Shown here: positions 1-6,899 of the stretch, one piece after another
Position numbering within the stretch: the stretch's first letter is position 1
Layout of the letters: each line of letters starts with the position of its first letter
From: JAAGZL01 sp964628835
GTDB taxonomy: Bacteria > Pseudomonadota > Gammaproteobacteria > Chromatiales > Chromatiaceae
Assembly (NCBI GenBank): GCA_964628835.1
Contig: CAZVME010000099.1
Location: 1 to 9,686, forward strand
Direction of reading: 5' to 3'
Length of the DNA stretch: 9,686 nucleotides
The notes under the pieces: generated by a model
Told to the model about the DNA's origin: nothing
Databases searched by the model: none
The model's input: the letters and a program-made list of their open reading frames with translations, nothing else
Program-made: the position numbers and the translations under genes

Positions 1-144
1 AAGACCAGTAGTGTGTCTAAATGGATAATACCATGGCCGGATGTTAGAGAGAGTGGGGCCAGTAGATTTGCTGTTGTGGTATGGCTAAGTGCCGAAGGGA
101 ATCCAGCTCCAATTCAGGCCGTTGCTGGATGGTTGAATCAGTAA
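1..144 (+). CDS. C-terminal end of an unidentified protein (partial, 5' end outside window)
   Basis: Frame 1 is open from the first base to a TAA at 142-144 and gives 47 residues. They are rich in Trp, Val and Ala and end in AVAGWLNQ. The composition and the well-formed stop suggest a real coding end: a folded segment with alternating hydrophobic residues (FAVVVWLSA) before a short C-terminal helix. I do not recognise the family. The gene converges on the histidine kinase gene, with 44 bases between the two stop codons. A small perfect inverted repeat (145-159) directly follows the stop but has no T-run, so it is not a convincing terminator. Confidence 0.55.
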   Translation, partial: KTSSVSKWIIPWPDVRESGASRFAVVVWLSAEGNPAPIQAVAGWLNQ

Positions 145-188
145 TCAGTTGATAACTGAAAGTCTGCACGGGGAATTGATACATCCAT

Positions 189-857
189 CTATGGCAGGTG
201 GATGGAGAAACAACCACCTTTCAACTTGCTATTATTACTTAGTTGGATAAATCCTGTTCTACCTTGATTTTGATGCATTTGGGCAACCAGGTTGGCAAAA
301 TGAATCCCGAGCAGGGTTCTGCCATTGGCTATTTCCTTGTTATTGCTCCCCGCCTCCTGTGCCTTGAGCATGGCAGCGGTAAACCCGGAGCCATCATCTT
401 CCACGCTGATAACCAGAAACCCATCCGACTCAATCGCCGATAACTCTATTCTGCTTTCGCTGTAGCGCAGAGCGTTACCAATTAGATTGTTGATGATGCC
501 GTGTACCAATCCCTCATCAAAATAACCCACAAGGTTATCTGCACAATCACAGGCCAGGGCGACATTGCTAGCATTGGCAATTGACTGGTTTTCGGCAATG
601 GACTCCTGCAGAAAACTGTGCACATTTATTTCATCAATAACTGCTGAAACCCGTTCATTCTCAATTCGGTACAGGGTTAGCAGCTCGATAATATTATTGT
701 TCAGACGCTTTGCTTCTTGCTGTATTCCGGTGATCTTTGCCGATTTATTAATGTCTGGTGGTAACTCATCAACAACTTCATCTAGACGGTTGATAACCAT
801 ACCGAGTGAGTTCTTCATGTCATGAATGATAGATGCAAGTACGTCGTAAAATACCAT
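189..857 (-). CDS. small soluble sensor histidine kinase (HisKA-like + HATPase_c)
   Basis: A 222-residue protein that would autophosphorylate on a histidine and pass the phosphate to a response regulator, most likely the one encoded just upstream. The H-box is at the very N-terminus (IIHDMKN, His12), followed by a dimerisation helix pair to about residue 70. The ATPase domain has an N-box (NNLIGNALRYS, Asn124/Asn128), a G1 box (DDGSG, 154-158) and a G2-like GRTLLGIHF (179-187). There is no signal peptide, membrane segment, PAS or HAMP domain, so the protein is cytoplasmic and its sensing must come through a partner. The start ATG (857-855) has AAAGG at 870-866 with an 8-base spacer. The preceding regulator gene ends 14 bases upstream, so the two are almost certainly cotranscribed. 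The family call is firm; the signal is unknown. Confidence 0.88.
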   Translation of the reverse strand: MVFYDVLASIIHDMKNSLGMVINRLDEVVDELPPDINKSAKITGIQQEAKRLNNNIIELLTLYRIENERVSAVIDEINVHSFLQESIAENQSIANASNVALACDCADNLVGYFDEGLVHGIINNLIGNALRYSESRIELSAIESDGFLVISVEDDGSGFTAAMLKAQEAGSNNKEIANGRTLLGIHFANLVAQMHQNQGRTGFIQLSNNSKLKGGCFSIHLP

Positions 858-871
858 ATTCCAAACCTTTA

Positions 872-2476
872 CTATTTTTGGCCCAATAGGTCAATTGCTC
901 TCTTCTTTAGATTCAGAAACGTTCTGTTATCTGGCTCTATAATCTCTACGCGTCTGAGGTATTGCTGCAGCTGTTTTGCTAGCTCCATGGTTGGTCCAGA
1001 CTGTTCCATAAACATCAGGAAGGTGCGCGCTGCATTTAGGTTTACCAGAATATTGGCAGGCATACCCTCTGCTGCCTCTTTGAACAGTTGCATGGCTTCT
1101 TCCAGCTTGCCGCTCCGTACCAGTTTGGCGCCATCATTGTTCAGATCAACGATCTTCTCCTTAATCTTGGAAATAAAAGCCTTGGGATTTTTTTCCAGAT
1201 TTAGATCGCCCAGAGTATCACTTATCTCTCTAAGAATTTCTGCGTCAGTGTGGTTGTTGCTTGCGGCCTGGTGCAGAATTGTTTTTGCCTTCTTCTCGTC
1301 ACCTGCATGTGAGCAGGCCTTGGCCATATCAATAGCAATCTTAGGAGACGTGTTGGTGCCGAGCTTCTGGTACAATTCGGCTGCAAGTTGCATATTCTTC
1401 TTAGCCGTCTCTTCATCTTCCAGGATTATGCTGTTCGATATGGCGGTATAGAGCTCGGCCTCTGGGTTGTCCTTAAAGTTTTTTGCTATCTCTCTAACAT
1501 AGCGTTCCGCATCATCCTGCAGACCTTTTTTAGCCTTGATCTGTGCAAGGTTGGAAAACATTGAAGGATGTTTGTAAATTGAGTGCTTGCCAAGATTGAT
1601 AGCCTGACTCAGTGCCTTTTCTGCAGTTTTCTCATCGCCGTTCTTTAGCGCCAGCTCGGCTAATGCCTTTTGCCGTGGAATTGCCTTTGCAGAAAGAATT
1701 ACACCCCTGCGCAACACCTCCTGTGCAGCTTCCAGTTCATCCAGCATCTGTTGGGTTTTGGCCAGCCAGTCGTACGCTGCCATAAATCGCTCATTTTCTC
1801 TGACCAGTTCACTGAAAATCTGTTTTGCTTCAGGATAGTTCTCTTGGTAAAACCGAGTCTTTCCCAGGCCCAATTTAGCCCAAACAATTTCACGATCATT
1901 CAGAATATTCTGATAGATTGTTGCCGCTTCGTCATAGCTGCGTTCCTGAATGGCAAGTTCAGCCTTGAGGCGAATCAGGATATTATGATTCATGCTTTTC
2001 TGTGCCAACTTGGCATCAATCAGGCGGTTGGCAAGATTATAATTATAATTGTCAACTGCGCACTCTATCTCCACCAGATCAGCCTTTATTTTTAGCAGGT
2101 TGCTCAGGCGCTGGCCAAGAAGATCCTTGGTAAAAGGTTTTGATAGATAAGAATCTGGTTCGTATTCAACTGCACCCATTACCATTACCCGGGTGTTATC
2201 GGCGGTTACCATTATAAATATAGTGCTGACTCCAATCAGCTTACGGTGCCTTATCTCTTCCAGGACCTGCTGCCCATCACGCCCTTCACCCAGATTGTAA
2301 TCACAGAGTATTACGTCATAACGTTGTTTTTCTATACTGTGGATGGCTTCTCTGCCATTTGAAACAGAACCAATGTCCATCACACCAAACGACAGCAACA
2401 TGTTTCTCAGTACGCTACGCATGTCAGCATAGTCGTCAATGATGAGGAATTTCAGATTTTCAATCTTAATACTCAT
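872..2476 (-). CDS. response regulator: receiver domain fused to a TPR array
   Basis: A 534-residue protein. Residues about 8-128 form a CheY-like receiver with the acidic pair Asp14/Asp15, phosphoacceptor Asp59 (VILCDYNLG), Thr91 and Lys113 (LSKPF), so it should be phosphorylatable. The rest, about 145-530, is helical with TPR-like repeats. The clearest are around 165-195 (AIQERSYDEAATIYQ), 198-231 (YQENYPEAKQIFSEL) and 232-265, with more before the C-terminus (SGKLEEAMQLFKEAAEGMP). No DNA-binding, GGDEF, EAL or enzymatic output domain is visible, so output is probably protein-protein interaction through the TPRs. It is the first gene of a two-gene operon with the downstream kinase. The ATG at 2476 lacks a clear Shine-Dalgarno sequence. 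Receiver-TPR fusions are a known but poorly characterised class in gammaproteobacteria. Confidence 0.88.
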   Translation of the reverse strand: MSIKIENLKFLIIDDYADMRSVLRNMLLSFGVMDIGSVSNGREAIHSIEKQRYDVILCDYNLGEGRDGQQVLEEIRHRKLIGVSTIFIMVTADNTRVMVMGAVEYEPDSYLSKPFTKDLLGQRLSNLLKIKADLVEIECAVDNYNYNLANRLIDAKLAQKSMNHNILIRLKAELAIQERSYDEAATIYQNILNDREIVWAKLGLGKTRFYQENYPEAKQIFSELVRENERFMAAYDWLAKTQQMLDELEAAQEVLRRGVILSAKAIPRQKALAELALKNGDEKTAEKALSQAINLGKHSIYKHPSMFSNLAQIKAKKGLQDDAERYVREIAKNFKDNPEAELYTAISNSIILEDEETAKKNMQLAAELYQKLGTNTSPKIAIDMAKACSHAGDEKKAKTILHQAASNNHTDAEILREISDTLGDLNLEKNPKAFISKIKEKIVDLNNDGAKLVRSGKLEEAMQLFKEAAEGMPANILVNLNAARTFLMFMEQSGPTMELAKQLQQYLRRVEIIEPDNRTFLNLKKRAIDLLGQK

Positions 2477-2675
2477 AGATTTGTCGTATTAGTGTAATCC
2501 AAACGTTAATTCTTATGGTGTTGAATATAAAGAGTAATGTAGACAGATTCTATCCTAAAACAGAGTGTGGTACGACATGAGTAAGCAGCAACTGCCAGGC
2601 ATAATTCACCTTGGTGATTTAGTGGTATGCCCCGGATCTGGAATACTCCACTAATACATCGGCAGGAGGCCAGAA
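2477..2675. other. intergenic region upstream of the regulator operon
   Basis: About 200 bases lie between the regulator start and the stop codon of the kinase relic. The regulator promoter must lie here or further upstream, but I find no convincing -35/-10 pair. The only clear structure is the imperfect hairpin at 2619-2654. A 25-codon plus-strand ORF (ATG 2577 to TAA 2654) is present but has no support as a gene. Confidence 0.5.
2619..2654. repeat. imperfect inverted repeat (TTAGTGG ... CCACTAA)
   Basis: TTAGTGG at 2619-2625 is the exact reverse complement of CCACTAA at 2648-2654. The stem can be extended inward (TAT with ATA, CC with GG) across a two-base bulge. It lies about 20 bases past the stop codon of the kinase relic on the minus strand, where a transcription terminator would be expected, but no T-run follows on either strand. 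It could be an old terminator remnant or an operator for the regulator operon. Confidence 0.35.
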
Positions 2676-2934
2676 TTACTGAATGTTTAGCAGCGAGATA
2701 AGGAATAGAATAATTAGAAACAGGATTAGGCTCACTCCCTGCCAGAGGCGCAGGGGGGCGTTCCAGAAATGGCAATTCGGCTGGGTCTTTGAAGCACTCA
2801 TTTGGGTTATTCAGGTCATGCAAAAATTCTGATAGGGTGTCGTAACGTCTGGCCAGATTGGGGTTTACTGCCTTTTCCAGGGCCGAATCCACCCATGATG
2901 GTATCTCGGGATTGTATCTTCGCGCCGGAGTTAG
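2676..2934 (-). pseudogene. 3' remnant of a bifunctional protein phosphatase/Ser-Thr kinase gene
   Basis: From about 2934 downward the minus strand encodes the end of a Hanks-type kinase domain: ARRYNPEIPSWVDSALEKAV, then LARRYDTLSEFLHDL with the subdomain XI arginine, and a linker to FLERP. One base out of frame, starting at the G6 run at 2753-2758, it continues as LRLWQGVSLILFLIILFL and stops at TAA 2678-2676. That is a C-terminal membrane anchor, as found in PP2C-kinase fusions located beside nitrate/nitrite assimilation genes in Pseudomonas (PA1782 type). Removing one base from the homopolymer restores a continuous frame. The phosphatase domain, the ATP-binding lobe and the catalytic loop are all absent. 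The relic abuts a nasA relic on the other strand. The family call rests on remembered conserved motifs and was not checked by alignment. Confidence 0.75.
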
Positions 2935-2936
2935 GC

Positions 2937-3232
2937 CCAGACATAGATCTGCCACCACGGGAGTGGATAGAGTACCTGTTTGCCCAGGGTGCGTTATCCG
3001 CCCAGGAAAGGTCCAATCTATTATCTGGTAGGGCCCCGGTGGTGTGGAGGACATGAGATGCATCATCTGTGCCTGCAATGGCGTGGGTGAAAAGAGTATC
3101 CTGGATGGAATCGGAACCCAGGGTCTGAACAGTGTGGAACAGATCAAAGCATCTATGGATGCCGGGACCAGCTTCGGTTCATGTATCCCTGATATCAAAG
3201 GGCTGTTGGCCAGCTGTGGGAAAAACCCCTAA
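2937..3232 (+). pseudogene. nasA: 3' remnant of assimilatory nitrate reductase (BFD-like [2Fe-2S] tail)
   Basis: The plus strand encodes DIDLPPREWIEYLFAQGALS followed by AQERSNLLSGRA, the linker before the C-terminal domain of NasA. A frameshift near 3030-3038 moves it to another frame, which gives GGVEDMRCIICACNGVGEKS and SVEQIKASMDAGTSFGSCIP, ending at TAA 3230-3232. This is the BFD-like [2Fe-2S] domain: the CxC pair is present, but the expected Cys of the GTxCGSC motif is Phe (codon TTC), so one cluster ligand is lost. The molybdopterin and 4Fe-4S parts of the roughly 900-residue enzyme are missing. Truncation, frameshift and ligand loss together mark a dead gene. An in-frame GTG at 3044 could in principle give a 62-residue BFD peptide, but the missing Cys argues against function. 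Confidence 0.78.
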
Positions 3233-3361
3233 TAATGCGACTTTCTGTTGCTGAATATTTCTCGAAAAACTGGCATTATATTGTTCGTTCACTCGGGACA
3301 TGAAATCAGAACTGCTGGCTCCAAACCGGACATAAATAAAATCAGAGTATTGAGTGCAGCC
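3233..3361. other. short intergenic stretch before the small acidic gene
   Basis: This lies between the nasA relic and the small acidic protein gene. The downstream frame is open back to 3248, but that upstream part (with segments such as IILFVHSG) lacks coding character and any Shine-Dalgarno sequence. The region is AT-rich and would have to hold the promoter for the small gene. I see no convincing hexamer pair. Confidence 0.4.
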
Positions 3362-3523
3362 ATGAAAATTACCATTACTATTCAAGATACGGAAGATGGA
3401 CAGATAAAGGTCTCGGAAGAGCGTGCTCCAGGAGTGGATGAGGATGCCACTTCTGTGACCTCAGCCAGCGCCCTGGCCGATGCCATGTTTGAGCTGATGG
3501 ATCAGCTTGGAGAAGTTGATTGA
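3362..3523 (+). CDS. small acidic protein, function unknown
   Basis: The predicted product has 53 residues, 13 acidic and only 3 basic. It begins MKITITIQD, a likely beta-strand, and ends with a helix-like segment (ALADAMFELMDQLGEVD) after a Ser/Thr/Ala linker. I chose the ATG at 3362 rather than the longer open frame from TTG 3248 because the protein-like composition begins there and a weak GAG (3352-3354) sits 7 bases upstream. It converges on glpD with a 47-base gap and stands alone. I recognise no named family; similar short acidic proteins are common in proteobacteria. It could originally have been a downstream companion of nasA, but that is speculation. Confidence 0.6.
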   Translation: MKITITIQDTEDGQIKVSEERAPGVDEDATSVTSASALADAMFELMDQLGEVD

Positions 3524-3570
3524 GGAAGCTCTAATTTAACCAAAGCCTTCTTAAGAGAGATAGATTTCAC

Positions 3571-4737
3571 TCAACTGAACAGCACTGGGAGCTGCAGACT
3601 CCTGGTGTCTGCAACTGCCTTACGTTGCGGCAACAGATCCGCAACCTTTCTCACCACCTTTTCTCCGGTCGCCCGGTAAGATGACAGCTTGCCGCCATAT
3701 ATGCTCAGGAGCAGGGGGCTGTTTTTCTTGTCTCGATGCAGAATGGTTTCTCGGGAACGATGAAATATCTTATTGTCATCACGCTGCAATACTCGCAATC
3801 CGGCAAAACTGGATGTGACCATGGAGCGGTCTACCTTGTTACTAAAATAGTGTCGGTACACATCCAGTAGATAGTCGGTTTCCTGCTCGGTTGGCTTAAC
3901 CTGCGCCGGATCTCCCTGGTAGTTGGTCTCTGTAGTACCAATCAGCGTGTCCTGGCCCCACGGCATCACCAATACCGCCCTTTGATCCTGTGGTGCCTCA
4001 ATATAATAAACCCCATGTTCCAAAGCACCCGGAAGCAGTATATGTGTACCCTGAACCAGATCGATATCCAATGCTGTTGGCATGGGTTTGATTTTCTGTA
4101 GTGTGGTATTGATCCATGGCCCTGTGGCATTGATCAGGACTCTGGTTGTAACAGAGTGGGCCACTCCAGCTTTTTCATACACCACACAACATCCATTTGC
4201 CTCCATGCTTGCACTTTTAAACTCACACCCAAGTTCTGCATTTGCCCCAAGCTGGATGGCGGATTGTAGTACGGCCTTGGTTAATGCCTGATCATCGGTT
4301 TGGGCGTCGTAGTACTGAAATACCTGTTTCAGGCCAGTGGTTTTCAGACCATCCAACTGGTCCCAGTCTGATTTGGGAATCCGACTGAACCTCTTGCCGC
4401 CCAACAGGGTATACAGGGTGAGTCCCAACATTATGGTGAAGGGGCTGCGGTGGGTGTGTTGGTACACCGGGATCAGAAAGGGGACCAGCTTTACCAGATG
4501 GGGGGCGTTTTTCAGTAGTCGACGCCGTTCGGACAGACATTCCCAAACCAGTCCAATCTGGGCCGTTTCCAGGTAACGCAAACCACCATGAATCAGTTTG
4601 GATGAGCGACTGGATGTTGCCAATCCCGGCTTTTGGTACTGCTCCAGGACCAGGGTCTTATAACCAGCAGCCGCAGCGGCCTGGGCTACTCCTGATCCGT
4701 GTATTCCTGCACCTATTACTGTTACGTCATACTCCAT
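3571..4737 (-). CDS. glpD: FAD-dependent glycerol-3-phosphate dehydrogenase, short form
   Basis: This enzyme oxidises sn-glycerol-3-phosphate to dihydroxyacetone phosphate and passes electrons via FAD to the quinone pool at the inner face of the membrane. At the N-terminus is the dinucleotide fold GAGIHGSG (residues 9-16) with Glu32 at the end of the second strand. The GlpD signature SSKLIHGGLRYLE follows at about 45-57, then INATGPW mid-protein and IYGGKLSSYRATGEKV near the end. At 388 residues it is about 110 shorter than E. coli GlpD: it stops just after the FAD/substrate domain and lacks the C-terminal DAO_C helical domain. The ATG at 4737 lies inside the end of the phosphodiesterase gene (11-base overlap) and has no clear Shine-Dalgarno, so translation is probably coupled. 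It is the last gene of the operon. Confidence 0.9.
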   Translation of the reverse strand: MEYDVTVIGAGIHGSGVAQAAAAAGYKTLVLEQYQKPGLATSSRSSKLIHGGLRYLETAQIGLVWECLSERRRLLKNAPHLVKLVPFLIPVYQHTHRSPFTIMLGLTLYTLLGGKRFSRIPKSDWDQLDGLKTTGLKQVFQYYDAQTDDQALTKAVLQSAIQLGANAELGCEFKSASMEANGCCVVYEKAGVAHSVTTRVLINATGPWINTTLQKIKPMPTALDIDLVQGTHILLPGALEHGVYYIEAPQDQRAVLVMPWGQDTLIGTTETNYQGDPAQVKPTEQETDYLLDVYRHYFSNKVDRSMVTSSFAGLRVLQRDDNKIFHRSRETILHRDKKNSPLLLSIYGGKLSSYRATGEKVVRKVADLLPQRKAVADTRSLQLPVLFS

Positions 4738-5494
4738 GGTAACAGGCTTTATTTAGTAGGGTTGAGTGCTGCAGCATGGTCCCGATATCTCTGGTTTCGA
4801 TGAGATCTACTCCAGTCTTTCCCCAATCCAGTGCCACCTCTGGTGATATAATGTCATACAGCATCCAGCACCATGATCCAGACCATGGCGTCTCGTGTGG
4901 TGGCAGCTTGTGATGATTACAGATGAGATAATCGGGTTTCAGCGAAATCGCCTGCATTTTATATTCATGATTGTATTCATGCAGAACCCAACCAACATTT
5001 AGTTCACTGTTGCTGCGTGCATACTCTACTGCGTCATGACTGAAAGATATCAATACGCAGTTATCACTGTGTGGCGTCAGTTGCTCCAACAGCGGGTCCA
5101 TAACTTTCTGTACTCCCCAGTGTTGCAGGCTCTCTTCCTTGATCTCGACCATGATCTTCAACTGAGGATAGTGGGATAGTTTTCTCAGTACTGTTTCCAG
5201 GGTAGTAACCGGCAGGGGATAAAACTTGTGTTCAAACCGATCCTGCTCATGCAGGCTGATGGTCTTGAGCTCCTTAAGGCCGATATCAAAAATTGTCTTC
5301 TTAATCTTGGCCGTGCGCTCCAGTGATGCATCGTGCAGCAGGATGAAGTTGCCATCTCTGCACATCTGGAGATCAAACTCGATCCAACATGCACCAGCAT
5401 CCATTGCTGCCTTGAGCCCCATCCAGCTATTTTCCGGGTACTTTTCCATATAGCCGCGATGGGCCACCAGTTGCGGTATTCCATTGCTACCCAC
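4727..5494 (-). CDS. cytoplasmic glycerophosphodiester phosphodiesterase (UgpQ/GlpQ family)
   Basis: It hydrolyses deacylated phospholipids such as glycerophosphocholine or glycerophosphoethanolamine to glycerol-3-phosphate and an alcohol. Family residues are all present, numbered from the GTG start: HRG (His12), PENS (20-23), EFD (Glu39, Asp41), LLHD (His54) and VEIK (Glu117, Lys119), on a TIM-barrel-sized protein of 255 residues. It has no signal peptide, so it resembles cytoplasmic UgpQ rather than periplasmic GlpQ. I chose GTG at 5494 because AAGGAG (5506-5501) sits 6 bases upstream; a TTG at 5509 would extend it by five residues but has no such site. It overlaps the end of the kinase gene by 8 bases and the start of glpD by 11, so the three genes are probably translationally coupled. 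Confidence 0.9.
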   Translation of the reverse strand: MGSNGIPQLVAHRGYMEKYPENSWMGLKAAMDAGACWIEFDLQMCRDGNFILLHDASLERTAKIKKTIFDIGLKELKTISLHEQDRFEHKFYPLPVTTLETVLRKLSHYPQLKIMVEIKEESLQHWGVQKVMDPLLEQLTPHSDNCVLISFSHDAVEYARSNSELNVGWVLHEYNHEYKMQAISLKPDYLICNHHKLPPHETPWSGSWCWMLYDIISPEVALDWGKTGVDLIETRDIGTMLQHSTLLNKACYHGV

Positions 5495-6899
5495 GGCCGG
5501 CTCCTTCAATTTGACTACAAAGCATATCTATAAACAGCTCGAAGCGTGATTTAAGCTTGTTATCTGCTCTGGGCTGAAACCAGTCATACTCTGAACTCCC
5601 CCAGCTTTCTGGTTGACCTGAAGCAATCCAGGCGATACCTCTAATTGTAGACTCACTCTGGCGCAGACGTTTGACCTGAAGTCCGGTCAGATCTGCCAGC
5701 CTCTGACAAATTCCATCCATCTGCGACAGGCCTCCGCTTAAATGCAGTTCGCTTAGCTGTTTGACCTGTTGAATCTCCAAGAGGTTTTGATATATCAGAA
5801 ACAGGATACTCTCGCACACCCCGGCTATCATCTCAGCTTCAGAATACTGACCATGGTCATGGAGAAACTGCGGTTCCAGACCAGATCGCCACCAGGGAGA
5901 CCCCAGGCCACCAACCGTATTTAGGAACAGCGCTGGCTTGTTAGTCTGTTCTAGCGCAGATTCGAGCTTCAGGCTAAGATCGCTGATGTGATGGCGCTCT
6001 GAGAGCCACTGCAGGGCATTCCCCGCGCCGTTTATTGTGGCCTCGGTTAGATAGCTGGTTGTGGTTTTGTCACTGTAGGCGATGGTCGACAGCAGCCATG
6101 GCAAATTGTTATTTGCCGGTTGCGGCGTAAGAATGAAAGCCCCGCTTCCCATATTAATCAGGGCGGTGTCAGCATCTGCTAGCCCCGAGCCAAACCAAGC
6201 CGCGTTCTGATCTCCATTCATGGCGGTTATGGGTATGCCAACTCCTTTCAGTTCACCATAATCATGGTAGATGGGGCAACAGTTAGGCAACAGCTCAACC
6301 GGTACGGTAAACAAATCTGCCAGTGATCTGGACCACTCCATTGTGGAAATATCCAGAAGCTGGGTGCGCTGGGCGTTGGCCTGATCCACCAGGTCGGTAT
6401 CAACAGTGCTAACTCTGGATAGCAGATAACTGGAGAGTGGCCCGAATGTGCGGCCCTTGGTGGGTGCAGCGTTATGTATCAGCCAGTGCAGTTTGCTGGC
6501 GCCATAGTGTGCCGAGAGGGGAAGGCCGGAACAGCGTTGTATTTCATCTGCATTGTGTCGGAGCGAAGCCAATTGCTCCTGACCACGGGTATCCTGCCAG
6601 TTAATGGCGACTGAAGGATTATTGCCTTTGGCCTCCCAACTGAGAACCGTTGAGCGTTGCGTGGCAATCCCGCAAACCTCCACTAAGGAACGCACTGCTT
6701 TTGGCACCCGAGCGAGTACCTGTTCTATGACACTCTCTACGGATTCTGCCAGCTCATTTGCATCTTGTTCAACCAGGTTGATCCCCGGCCTGGTTGCTGC
6801 CACCGGCAGCGATGCGTGCGCCACAACCTCACCATCCACATTAAGAATGGATGCGCGTGTGGATTGTGTTCCCTGGTCAATAGCCAATACATAGCTCAT
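5487..6899 (-). CDS. FGGY-family carbohydrate kinase, glycerol kinase-like
   Basis: A 470-residue ATP-dependent sugar/polyol kinase, close in length to E. coli GlpK (about 500). It has the N-terminal phosphate-binding loop DQGTQSTR (8-15), TQRSTVLSW (80-88), NWQDTRG (100-106), HYGASK (131-136), the catalytic-Asp motif GDQNAAW (Asp230) and the C-terminal adenosine motif SGGLSQMDGICQRLADLTG. By comparison with GlpK, the Arg, Trp, Tyr and Asp that contact glycerol are kept (Arg82, Trp101, Tyr132, Asp230), but the Glu of NQRET is Ser83. Glycerol is therefore the likely substrate from context, while another polyol cannot be excluded. It is the first gene of the operon with the phosphodiesterase and GlpD. 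No glpF transporter or GlpR regulator is in the window. The ATG at 6899 has only a poor Shine-Dalgarno. Confidence 0.82.
   Translation of the reverse strand: MSYVLAIDQGTQSTRASILNVDGEVVAHASLPVAATRPGINLVEQDANELAESVESVIEQVLARVPKAVRSLVEVCGIATQRSTVLSWEAKGNNPSVAINWQDTRGQEQLASLRHNADEIQRCSGLPLSAHYGASKLHWLIHNAAPTKGRTFGPLSSYLLSRVSTVDTDLVDQANAQRTQLLDISTMEWSRSLADLFTVPVELLPNCCPIYHDYGELKGVGIPITAMNGDQNAAWFGSGLADADTALINMGSGAFILTPQPANNNLPWLLSTIAYSDKTTTSYLTEATINGAGNALQWLSERHHISDLSLKLESALEQTNKPALFLNTVGGLGSPWWRSGLEPQFLHDHGQYSEAEMIAGVCESILFLIYQNLLEIQQVKQLSELHLSGGLSQMDGICQRLADLTGLQVKRLRQSESTIRGIAWIASGQPESWGSSEYDWFQPRADNKLKSRFELFIDMLCSQIEGAGRG
5501..5506 (-). promoter_or_regulatory. ribosome binding site deciding the phosphodiesterase start
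   Basis: The minus strand reads AAGGAG here, 6 bases before GTG 5494-5492. It lies inside the last codons of the upstream kinase gene. This makes GTG the better start than the TTG at 5509, which would place the site inside the coding region. Confidence 0.7.

Noticed and set aside
145..159. Perfect inverted repeat TCAGTT-GAT-AACTGA right after the stop of the first gene
   Set aside because: A 6-base AT-rich stem without a T-run on either strand is too weak to call a terminator.
822..1451. 209-codon plus-strand open frame
   Set aside because: It lies entirely antisense to the receiver-TPR gene and has a Ser/Phe/Arg-rich composition typical of a shadow frame.
2577..2654. 25-codon plus-strand ORF (MSKQQLPGIIHLGDLVV...)
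   Set aside because: Its composition is plausible, but it is very short, has a poor ribosome binding site, and ends within the inverted repeat. There is no independent support.
2506..3198. A 230-codon minus-strand open frame that could be annotated as one protein
   Set aside because: Only its middle (about 2760-2934) is kinase-like. Its first third is antisense to the nasA relic, and its end is the wrong frame after the homopolymer shift. It is a chimera produced by the deletion, not a gene.
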